Shown piece by piece: positions 54,467 through 61,629 of a stretch of 64,000 nucleotides of DNA. Under the pieces are notes generated by a model. The model searched no databases. It saw only the letters and a list, made by a program, of their open reading frames with translations, and was not told the origin of the DNA. The first letter of the stretch is position 1. Every line of letters begins with the position of its first letter. Both the position numbers and the translations under genes were made by a program. The DNA is from Streptomyces halobius (GTDB lineage Bacteria > Actinomycetota > Actinomycetes > Streptomycetales > Streptomycetaceae), in assembly GCF_023277745.1 (NCBI RefSeq), contig NZ_CP086322.1:6138001-6202000 (forward strand). The letters are read 5' to 3'.

Positions 54467-54835
54467 GGGTCGTTCGAACAGATCCCCCAGGGAGTGCATG
54501 AGCCCCTTGCAGACCACAACGTGGCGGGGCGGTGTTCCCGAAGCGGCGGGGCTGCGGAGGGTGGACGGAGCGTGGCCGCACGCGGCAGGTGTCAGCCGCT
54601 CCGGCAGGCCCCGGCGGACCCCGGCCGGCCGCCGCAGGCCGCTCCTGCCGGGGTCGGCCGGCTTCGGTTGGCTTCGGCCGATCCCACTAACCAGAATTGA
54701 CGGGAAGTCATCTGATAAGGCGGGATTCGGGGGCTGGTCGGGTGCATACGAAGCCGGGGCTTCCGGCGGCGCACGGCGCGCGTGGCAGGGTCCTGCACAC
54801 GCCCTTCCCGCGAACCTGAGCTGCGGAGAACCGCA
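54467..54835. other. 369-bp region before the LAxTG protein gene
   Basis: No gene is supported. It includes an AT-richer patch around 54690-54725 (AACCAGAATTGACGGGAAG) that may hold the promoter of the next gene, with GGAG at about 54825. Confidence 0.45.
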
Positions 54836-55888
54836 ATGAACCCGTCCGGCGCACGCCTGCGCACCTTACGTACCGGCCGAGCCGCACACACCGGCCGGTC
54901 CGTCCGTTCGGCCCGCATGGACGACTCGGTCCGTACGGTCCGTACGGCCCGCTCGGCCCGTGCTGTGCACGCCGGGCTCGCCGTCGGGCTGCTGTCCGGC
55001 CTGCTCGGTGCGGACTTCACGTTCGGTACGGCGCACGCCTCGGCGCAGGGCCGGCTGCACGGCCCGGCCCCGGGCCGTGCTCCCGTTCCCTCCGCCGCCT
55101 GCGGCCGCCCGGACAGTCCGGACTTCCCCATCTCATCCCGGGTGCACGGCGGCCCGGCCACCTACTCCTCGGGCGGCGGCTGGCAGACCTGGCAGCTTCA
55201 GCTGCGCAACACCACTGCCGCCGCCTGCGAGGACGTGCATCCCATCGTCGTCCTCACGGACGCGCGCCGCGCCCTGCGGCCCGAACGGATCCGGCTGGAG
55301 TTCCGCGACCCGGCCGACGGGGGCTGGCGGCCGGTTCCCTTCGAGTCCACCGACCACGACGAACAGATCGGTGTGTTCGGGAAGGAGGGGAAGGACGAAG
55401 CGGAGGAGAAGGTCGAAGGGGAAGAGAAGGGCGGAGGGGCGGAGAAGGAGGGGCGTGCGCTGGGCACGGGTGGTCGTGCGGGCGGGGGGCTGACCGTTCC
55501 GGGGAAGGGGACCCTGTCCGTGCCGATGCGGATGAGGTTCGAGCAGGGCACCCCGGCGGACCGGGTCACCGCCAATGTCACCACCGTCCAGCGCCGGGGC
55601 AGCGACGGTGAATGGATCGGCCAGTCCGGCGACTACCGCTTTGACATCCGTCCGGGCGCGCCCGCTCCGGCGGCCCCGATGACGCCCGCCATGCCCGGAC
55701 TGCCGTCCTTCCTCGGTACGCCCCCGGGCGAGCCGCACCCGTCGCAGGACCCCACCTCCTCGTCGGAGCTCGCGGCCACCGGGCGCGGCTCACTGTTCGG
55801 GCTCGGCGCCCTGTTCGCGGGCCTGCTGGCCGGCGGTGCCGTGCTCATCGCCACGGCCCGCCTGCTCCGCCACCGCCTCCGGCGCTGA
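54836..55888 (+). CDS. cell-wall protein with LAxTG sortase signal
   Basis: A 350-residue exported protein. A long Arg/Thr-rich N-terminus precedes the hydrophobic export segment (LAVGLLSGLLGADFTFG, Ala-rich cleavage area HASAQG); a later start at 54917 is possible. The mature part is a beta-type domain (TWQLQLRNTTAAACEDVHP) interrupted by a Glu/Lys/Gly block. The C-terminus has the class E sortase motif LAATG, a membrane helix and the basic tail RLLRHRLRR, so it should be covalently attached to peptidoglycan. No sortase E gene is visible; a defective class F homologue lies 1.5 kb downstream. Confidence 0.82.
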   Translation: MNPSGARLRTLRTGRAAHTGRSVRSARMDDSVRTVRTARSARAVHAGLAVGLLSGLLGADFTFGTAHASAQGRLHGPAPGRAPVPSAACGRPDSPDFPISSRVHGGPATYSSGGGWQTWQLQLRNTTAAACEDVHPIVVLTDARRALRPERIRLEFRDPADGGWRPVPFESTDHDEQIGVFGKEGKDEAEEKVEGEEKGGGAEKEGRALGTGGRAGGGLTVPGKGTLSVPMRMRFEQGTPADRVTANVTTVQRRGSDGEWIGQSGDYRFDIRPGAPAPAAPMTPAMPGLPSFLGTPPGEPHPSQDPTSSSELAATGRGSLFGLGALFAGLLAGGAVLIATARLLRHRLRR

Positions 55889-56275
55889 ACGCCCGGCCGG
55901 GTGCCGGGCGACGGGGCGAGCGCCGGGCGGGCGGGTGACGGGTCGAGCGCCGGTGGCCGGGTGGCGGCACCGCCGTCCTCGTCGAGGCCATGCACGACTT
56001 CGGCGGCCAGGGCCCGGCCATGGACTTCCTCGACGGCCCGCCCGCCGCCGATGCCAAGAAGTTCCTGGACTACCCGCTCCCCGAGCCGGTCCAGAGCTGA
56101 CCCGGTGGGCGCCCGGAGTGCTGCGTAAACGTGACGACGAGCTGATCCGGTAGGCGCCCCCCTCGCTTAGGGTGGGCACGTCGGCCGCATGTACGAGACG
56201 TGGGTCACTTGAATGACCCACGTCCGCGCGGAGGCGGCCGCGATCCTGGTCAATACGCACGGCAGGAGTCCGGCA
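55889..56275. other. 387-bp intergenic region containing a gene remnant
   Basis: The left part (55889-55960) is a GC-rich imperfect repeat of GCCGGGCG and GTGACGGGTCGAGCGCCGG blocks. The middle holds the coding-like fragment listed separately. The right part holds the HAD gene promoter region, including ATGTACGAGACGTGGGTCA near 56189. Confidence 0.5.
55963..56100 (+). pseudogene. 3'-terminal fragment of an unidentified gene
   Basis: The frame reads GGTAVLVEAMHDFGGQGPAM, then DFLDGPPAADAKKFLDYPL and PEPVQS, ending in TGA. Codon choice is strongly Streptomyces-like and the text looks like a protein C-terminus, yet no start or upstream coding frame exists. An internal ATG at 55990 would give only 36 residues. 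It is probably a deletion remnant; the family is not recognised. Confidence 0.4.
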
Positions 56276-57055
56276 GTGGCAGAGCGCAAGCCGATCGAGT
56301 CATGGCTCACGGATATGGACGGCGTGCTGATGCACGAGGGCATCCCGGTCCCCGGGGCGGACGCTTTCATCAAGCGGCTGCGCGAATCGGGCAAGCCGTT
56401 CCTCGTGTTGACCAACAACTCCATCTACACCCCGCGTGACCTGCACGCCCGGCTGAACCGTATCGGGCTGGACGTGCCCTGGGAGTCCATCTGGACGTCC
56501 GCGCTGGCCACCGCCCAATTCCTGGACGACCAGCGGCCCCGCGGCACCGCCTACGTCATCGGGGAGGCGGGTCTGACCACGGCCCTGCACGACATCGGCT
56601 ATGTGCTGACCGATCACGCGCCGGACTATGTAGTCCTCGGTGAGACCCGCACCTACAGCTTCGAGGCCCTGACGAAGGCCATCCGGCTGATCAATGACGG
56701 TGCCCGGTTCATCGCCACCAACCCCGACGAGACCGGACCGTCGGCGGAGGGCGCGCTGCCCGCCACCGGATCGGTGGCCGCGCTGATCACCAAGGCGACG
56801 GGCGTCGAGCCGTACTTCGTCGGCAAGCCCAACCCGCTGATGATGCGGGCCGGACTGAACGCCATCGGCGCCCACTCCGAGACCTCCGCCATGATCGGCG
56901 ATCGGATGGACACCGATGTGCTGGCCGGACTGGAGGCGGGGATGGAGACCTTCCTCGTTCTGACCGGGCTGACCCGGCCCGAGGAGATCGAGCGGCATCC
57001 GTTCCGGCCGTCGCGCGTGGTCGACTCCATCGCGGATCTGGTGGACCTGGTCTGA
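56276..57055 (+). CDS. HAD-IIA family phosphatase (NagD-like)
   Basis: A 259-residue cytosolic phosphatase from GTG 56276, with GGAG about 9 nt upstream. The nucleophile motif is LTDMDGVLMHEG, LTNNSIYTPRDLHARL follows, and GDRMDTDVLAGLEAG is motif III/IV. KPNPLMMR supplies the conserved Lys. The length and C2 cap fit the NagD/phosphoglycolate phosphatase class. An upstream ATG at 56213 is open but lacks a ribosome site. The substrate could be a nucleotide monophosphate or phosphoglycolate. Confidence 0.92.
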   Translation: MAERKPIESWLTDMDGVLMHEGIPVPGADAFIKRLRESGKPFLVLTNNSIYTPRDLHARLNRIGLDVPWESIWTSALATAQFLDDQRPRGTAYVIGEAGLTTALHDIGYVLTDHAPDYVVLGETRTYSFEALTKAIRLINDGARFIATNPDETGPSAEGALPATGSVAALITKATGVEPYFVGKPNPLMMRAGLNAIGAHSETSAMIGDRMDTDVLAGLEAGMETFLVLTGLTRPEEIERHPFRPSRVVDSIADLVDLV

Positions 57056-57100
57056 GGCGGGCGGGGGGCCGGACGGCCGCGCTGTCTGCTGTATCCGCGC

Positions 57101-57127
57101 TGTCTGTGTTGTCTGTGTTGTCTGTGT
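57101..57127 (+). repeat. three 9-bp tandem copies of TGTCTGTGT
   Basis: Copies at 57101-57109, 57110-57118 and 57119-57127, with diverged flanking units, follow the HAD gene stop by about 45 bp. Nearby AGGCCGTGACGCTC also occurs twice (57167-57200). Confidence 0.85.
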
Positions 57128-57281
57128 GGTCTGTCGTGTGGCGGCAGGCGGTGATGTTCACCCGCAGGCCGTGACGCTCGTCGGCAGGCCGTGACGCTCC
57201 CCTGAACGGCGCACCGCCGGCCCGCAGCGGATGCGAGCGGCCCCGCGCGGGCGGAGCCTTCGAGATATTCGGAGGTTCGCC

Positions 57282-57413
57282 ATGGAGATGAGCAGCACCT
57301 CGGCGGTCGGACTGGTGCTGGCCGGCGGCGCGGCCCTCGTCGTCACGGGGCAGTTGCTGCGGCTGCGCCTGCGGATGCGGCGCGAGCGGGAGGGCGGTGG
57401 CGATGACGGCTGA
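57282..57413 (+). CDS. 43-residue membrane peptide preceding the sortase-like gene
   Basis: ATG 57282 has CGGAGG 7 nt upstream. The peptide is one transmembrane helix (AVGLVLAGGAALVVTGQLL) followed by an Arg-rich and then acidic tail (RLRLRMRREREGGGDDG). Its stop overlaps the sortase-like gene start by 11 bp, indicating coupled translation. The family is not recognised; an accessory membrane role is inference. Confidence 0.65.
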   Translation: MEMSSTSAVGLVLAGGAALVVTGQLLRLRLRMRREREGGGDDG

Positions 57414-58365
57414 GGAGGGGAGGGCAAAGGCGCCTGGCCCAGGGGGCGGTCGTCGTCCCGGTCATGGCCACCACCGCCCCGGCCACGGGCAGCCGCTGAT
57501 CGGTGTGGCCTGGGCGGTGCTGCTGCTCGGGCTGTGGCTGTGGGGGAGCGGGATGACCGGCGGGGGCGCGGCGACGGCTCCCACCACCGGTGACATTGCG
57601 GCGGCCGGACGCCCACCGGGCCAGAGACCCTCGCACCCCGGCCACCCACCGGGCCACGCGTCCCCACAGGTCCGTGCCACCCCCTCCGGCCGGGCCTCCC
57701 CGCATGCCCACCACGCCCCCCAGGCCCAGGCATCCACACGCGCCCACCACGCCGTCGTCGCCTCCAGCACCGTCAAGCCCAGCCGGCTCACCATCTCCGT
57801 ACTCGGCGTACGGGCCGGCATCGTCGAGCGCGGCCGCGACGAACACCGCTCCGGCAAGATCCCGTCCGACGGGAACGCCTCCCAAGGGCGCGTCTCCGAC
57901 ACGAACGCCTCCGACGAGAGCACCTCCGACGGGAACGCCCCCCACGGGAACGGCCCGGTGGTCCCCTCGCCGCCCGGCGCACCCGACCTCGTCGGCTGGG
58001 ACGCGGCCGGCCCGCAACCGGGTGCGGAGGGCGTGGCGGTGCTCGTCGGCCGGGCCGACGGTGGCCCCCGGAGGGCCGTCTTCCACCGGCTGTCCGCCGT
58101 CCGGCCGGGGGACCGGGTGGACGTACGGCGTACGGACGGCAGCACCGCCCGGTTCACCGTCGAGGACGTCCGCATCCACGCCCGTGAGCCCCTCGACGCC
58201 CGGCAGCTCCACGAAGCCCATGAGCCCGACCGGTCCGAACTCCGGCTGGTCGCCTGGGGCGGTGGCGTCGACCGTGCGCGGCGCGCACACCCGGCGCACG
58301 TCGTGGTCTCGGCGTATCTGACGGGCTTCCGGAGGGCGGACGCGGTAGACGCGGCGGACGGCTGA
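57403..58365 (+). CDS. class F sortase homologue lacking catalytic residues (pseudoenzyme)
   Basis: A 320-residue protein. A membrane helix (LIGVAWAVLLLGLWLWG) is followed by a long Pro/His/Ala-rich linker and a sortase-like domain: LTISVLGVRAGIV, DLVGWDAAGPQPG, VFHRLSAVRPGDRVDVRR, ELRLVAWGGGVDRA and HVVVSAYLTG. In class F sortases the catalytic His lies in GHxD and the Cys in TCGG. Here these are Arg217 (VLVGRADG) and Trp285 (VAWGG), so transpeptidation is impossible. A Ser/Asp/Asn/Ala repeat of about 35 residues replaces the usual short link before DLVGW. ATG 57403 overlaps the upstream small gene. Confidence 0.8.
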   Translation: MTAEEGRAKAPGPGGGRRPGHGHHRPGHGQPLIGVAWAVLLLGLWLWGSGMTGGGAATAPTTGDIAAAGRPPGQRPSHPGHPPGHASPQVRATPSGRASPHAHHAPQAQASTRAHHAVVASSTVKPSRLTISVLGVRAGIVERGRDEHRSGKIPSDGNASQGRVSDTNASDESTSDGNAPHGNGPVVPSPPGAPDLVGWDAAGPQPGAEGVAVLVGRADGGPRRAVFHRLSAVRPGDRVDVRRTDGSTARFTVEDVRIHAREPLDARQLHEAHEPDRSELRLVAWGGGVDRARRAHPAHVVVSAYLTGFRRADAVDAADG

Positions 58366-58534
58366 ACAGCGCGGCGGGCCGGTCGGCGCCCCTGTGCGTA
58401 AGCGCCTCCCCGCGCTCCGTGCCCGCCTCTCAACAGCTTCGCTACAGGACGGCTTCGGCGCGCGGCCGTGTGCCAGGATGGGTGCGGCCGGTGGTCCCGT
58501 TCCGGCTGAATTGTGTGCTCCGAGGGGGGAGTGG

Positions 58535-59563
58535 ATGTACGGCAGGCGCATAACGCTCGGCGTGGCATCGGCGCTGGGTGCGCTGGTGCTCGCCGGTTGC
58601 TCCTCATCCGACGCCGGGCAGGACGACGGTGACATACCGGGCAAGCCGTCCCAGCGTCCCAAGTCCGTCGCACCGTTCTGGGTCAACCCGGACGGCAAGG
58701 CGGCCCGCCAGGTCAGTACCTACGGCAAGGACGGCAAGGCCGCCGACGCCCGGCTGGTGCACAAGATCGCGGCACAGCCGGTCGCCGAGTGGATCGGCGT
58801 CGACGACCCGGAGGCGGAGGCACGCGGTTTCACCGAGGCGGCCGCCAAGGCCGACCGCGCGGCCCTGCTCGTCCTCTACAACATCCCGCACCGCGACTGC
58901 GGCAGGTACTCCCAGGGCGGCGCCGCCGACGGCAACGCCTACCGGGCGTGGCTGGACGGCGTCGTCAGGGGCATCGGCGACCGCGAGACCACCGTCGTCC
59001 TGGAGCCCGACGCGCTGCCGCACATCGTGGACACCTGCACCCCGCAGCAGTTCCACGAGGAGCGTTACGCGCTGCTGACGGAGGCGGTCGGCAAGCTCAA
59101 GGCGCTGCCGCACACCAAGGTCTACCTCGATGCCGGCAACCCGCACTGGATCAAGGACCCGGGCCGGATGGTCGAACCGCTCAAGCGCGCCGGCATCGAC
59201 CAGGCCGACGGCTTCGCCCTCAACATCTCCAACTACCAGACCACCGTCGAGAACACCAAGTACGGCAAGAAGCTCTCCGCGATGGTCGGCGGCAAGCACT
59301 TCGTCATCGACACCAGCCGCAACGGCAACGGCCCGGCCCCCGGCGGCGACGACCCGGAGAACTGGTGCAACCCGCGCGGCCGGGCGCTGGGTACACCGCC
59401 CACGGTCAAGACCGGCGATCCGCAGGTGGACGCCTATCTGTGGATCAAGCGGCCCGGTGAGTCGGACGGCAGCTGCAAGGGCGGGCCCAAGGCCGGTGCC
59501 TGGTGGCCGGATTACGCCCTGGAGCTGGCCCGTAACGCGAAGCCGGAGCGGGAGCAGGAGTAG
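58535..59563 (+). CDS. cslZ: glycoside hydrolase family 6 lipoprotein (CslZ-like endoglucanase)
   Basis: A 342-residue protein with lipobox LVLAGCSSS, so it is lipid-anchored outside the membrane. The GH6 fold shows LLVLYNIPHRDCGRYSQGG, VVLEPDALPHIV with the catalytic Asp, YLDAGNPHW, ISNYQTT and the late YLWIKRPGESDGSC. It hydrolyses beta-1,4-glucan. It is convergent with glxA and cslA, matching the S. coelicolor cslA-glxA-cslZ locus in which the enzyme is thought to open or trim the hyphal-tip glucan. The start ATG 58535 follows GAGGGGGG. Confidence 0.9.
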   Translation: MYGRRITLGVASALGALVLAGCSSSDAGQDDGDIPGKPSQRPKSVAPFWVNPDGKAARQVSTYGKDGKAADARLVHKIAAQPVAEWIGVDDPEAEARGFTEAAAKADRAALLVLYNIPHRDCGRYSQGGAADGNAYRAWLDGVVRGIGDRETTVVLEPDALPHIVDTCTPQQFHEERYALLTEAVGKLKALPHTKVYLDAGNPHWIKDPGRMVEPLKRAGIDQADGFALNISNYQTTVENTKYGKKLSAMVGGKHFVIDTSRNGNGPAPGGDDPENWCNPRGRALGTPPTVKTGDPQVDAYLWIKRPGESDGSCKGGPKAGAWWPDYALELARNAKPEREQE

Positions 59564-59626
59564 GAGCAGGAGCGGAGGGGGCGGCGTGGCCGGGCTCGGC
59601 CGCCACACCCAGCCCCTCACGCAAGA

Positions 59627-59655
59627 GGCGCCCCGGGTCACGCACCCGGGGCGCC
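59627..59655. terminator. bidirectional terminator between cslZ and glxA
   Basis: Perfect 12-bp arms GGCGCCCCGGGT 59627-59638 and complement 59644-59655 with loop CACGC, followed by CCTCT. Confidence 0.82.
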
Positions 59656-59673
59656 CCTCTGCCGGTCAGCTTC

Positions 59674-61629
59674 TCAGCCCGCTTTCTTCGCCGGCGGCAC
59701 CTTCACCCACACCGCCTTCGACGGCGTCCCCTTGCCGTCCACCGCGGTCAGCATGTACCAGCCGGGCGGCACCAGCGACGGATCGTCCGGCAGGGTGACC
59801 GTCACCCCGTCCTTCGTCGTCGTGAAGTTCAGCGCGATCGACCGCTGTTCGACGTTGGTGACATGGGTGAACGAGCCGGGTCGCATCAGCCGCATCTTCT
59901 TGATCGCCGAGGCGTCCGGGGAGCGGAAGGTCGCCTTGCCGCCGAGGGCGACCGTCTTCTTGGGGCCCGGGTCCGTCAGCTCGGGGCGCGAGCCGTGGAA
60001 GAGATACGGCGGCGTGTAGAGGTCGATCTGCTGCTGGAAGACACCGGGCTTGGTGTTGTCCTTGTCGGCGAAGAGGGAGTCGGAGCCGAAGGTCATCACC
60101 CGGCCGTCCGGGAGGAGCAGTGCCCCGGAGTGGTAGTTGCGGCCCACCAGCGGATCGGCCACCGGCCGGGAGGTGTTGGCCTTCGGGTCGTACAGCTCCG
60201 CCTTGAGGATGTTGGAGGCGCTGCGCCCCCGGTAGTCGCCGGACCCGTTGGTGGTCAGCACGGTGTCGTCCGGCAGGATCACACTGCTCGGGTAGCGGGC
60301 CTTGGCGTACAGCGGCGGCCCGTCCTTGAAGCGCGGGGAGGGAGCGTGCAGATCCACGAGCCGCCTCTTGTCGGTGGCGCTGGGGTCCTCGCCGACCCCG
60401 CCGCCGCCGAGCACCATGTAACGCTGTTCCTGAGCGGGCGGCAGCAGCACCGACATCGACGTTTCGAGGATCTTCGGGTCGCTCATCCCGGGTATGGCCT
60501 GGAACTTGTTGGTTTTCAGGTCCCAGAGGCCGGGGGTGCGGCCGACGTCGGCCGGGCCGTAGCCCGCGTTGGAGCCGGTGTAGAAGATCCGGCCCTGGTC
60601 GGTGAGGAAGAGCGCCGGGTAGGTCGGGAAGAAGCGCTGCTTGGGCAGGTAGGTCCACTTCTTCGTCTTCGGGTCGAAGATCTCCTGCTTGCCGGGGACG
60701 ACCTGTCCGATCTCGTCCAGTCCGGAGGTGGACAGGACCTTGCCGTCCTGAAGGGCGGTCAGGGTCGGGTACCAGCGGGCCTCGTTCATCGGGTCGAGGC
60801 GGATGTAGCGTTCGGCCACCGGGTCGAACTCGAACGAGTCCTTGATCCCCTGGAAGTCCTTCTTGTCGAAGGACAGCTTCTGCGCGATGCCGTAGAAGTT
60901 ACGGGCGTCCGCGCCGGTCAGGCCCTCGATGCGGTAGTTGTCCTGGGCGCCCGTGGAGTACTTGCGGCCGTCCTTGAGGGCTTCGACGTAGACCCGGGCC
61001 TCGCTGTGCGTCACGGTGACCTTGCCGGTCGCCGGATCCTTGGTCTTCTTCGCGCGCGGCACCACGATCGGGTCCTTGGACGCGAATGTCTTGCCGTTCT
61101 CCTTGCCGGTGAAGCGCGTGCCGGCCGGGAACGTCCGGGGCGCGTCCGGGTCCTCGTTGTAGACGATCATGAGGCCGCCGGCCTTCTTCACATCGCCCTT
61201 CAGCGTCTCGTACCGCTGGGTGCCGCCGGCCACCAGGAGCTTGCCGTCCGGCAGTTGGGTGTGCCCGGAGCAGAAGAGGTCCGTGGGGGTGGGGATGTTC
61301 TTGAAGGTGTTCTTCTCCGGGTCCCACAGCACCGTACGGAACGACTTGGCCTTGAAGTTGGCCGCGTCATTGCCCGAACCGGCGACCAGCAGGACTTTCC
61401 CGGTGTGCAGCAGAGCCGCGTGGATCGTGTTGATGCGGTACTTGTCGGGGACGTCGACGACATCCCAGTGCCCGTTCTCCGCCTTGTACTCGGGCTTGTT
61501 GATCTCGTAGTGGTGGTATTTCTCCGAGGCGAATTCGTAAAGCGCCGGGCCGTTCATCCCGGCGAGTGCGAGCACCACCACCGTCGCTATCGCGATTCTG
61601 CGCGCGCGACGGCTCGGACGGTATTTCAT
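59674..61629 (-). CDS. glxA: copper radical oxidase of the tip-glucan locus (galactose oxidase-like)
   Basis: A 651-residue protein anchored by an N-terminal helix (IAIATVVVLALAGMNGP). The Kelch-type beta-propeller and C-terminal DUF1929-like domain of galactose oxidase are recognisable. Cys120 in LFCSGHTQLPDGK and Tyr157 in MIVYNED correspond to the Cys-Tyr cofactor pair of S. lividans GlxA (121 and 158). NYHSGALLLPDGRV and FTHVTN supply copper ligands. It oxidises glycan ends to aldehydes and is needed for glucan deposition at hyphal tips. Its ATG overlaps the cslA stop by 4 bp. Confidence 0.95.
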   Translation of the reverse strand: MKYRPSRRARRIAIATVVVLALAGMNGPALYEFASEKYHHYEINKPEYKAENGHWDVVDVPDKYRINTIHAALLHTGKVLLVAGSGNDAANFKAKSFRTVLWDPEKNTFKNIPTPTDLFCSGHTQLPDGKLLVAGGTQRYETLKGDVKKAGGLMIVYNEDPDAPRTFPAGTRFTGKENGKTFASKDPIVVPRAKKTKDPATGKVTVTHSEARVYVEALKDGRKYSTGAQDNYRIEGLTGADARNFYGIAQKLSFDKKDFQGIKDSFEFDPVAERYIRLDPMNEARWYPTLTALQDGKVLSTSGLDEIGQVVPGKQEIFDPKTKKWTYLPKQRFFPTYPALFLTDQGRIFYTGSNAGYGPADVGRTPGLWDLKTNKFQAIPGMSDPKILETSMSVLLPPAQEQRYMVLGGGGVGEDPSATDKRRLVDLHAPSPRFKDGPPLYAKARYPSSVILPDDTVLTTNGSGDYRGRSASNILKAELYDPKANTSRPVADPLVGRNYHSGALLLPDGRVMTFGSDSLFADKDNTKPGVFQQQIDLYTPPYLFHGSRPELTDPGPKKTVALGGKATFRSPDASAIKKMRLMRPGSFTHVTNVEQRSIALNFTTTKDGVTVTLPDDPSLVPPGWYMLTAVDGKGTPSKAVWVKVPPAKKAG

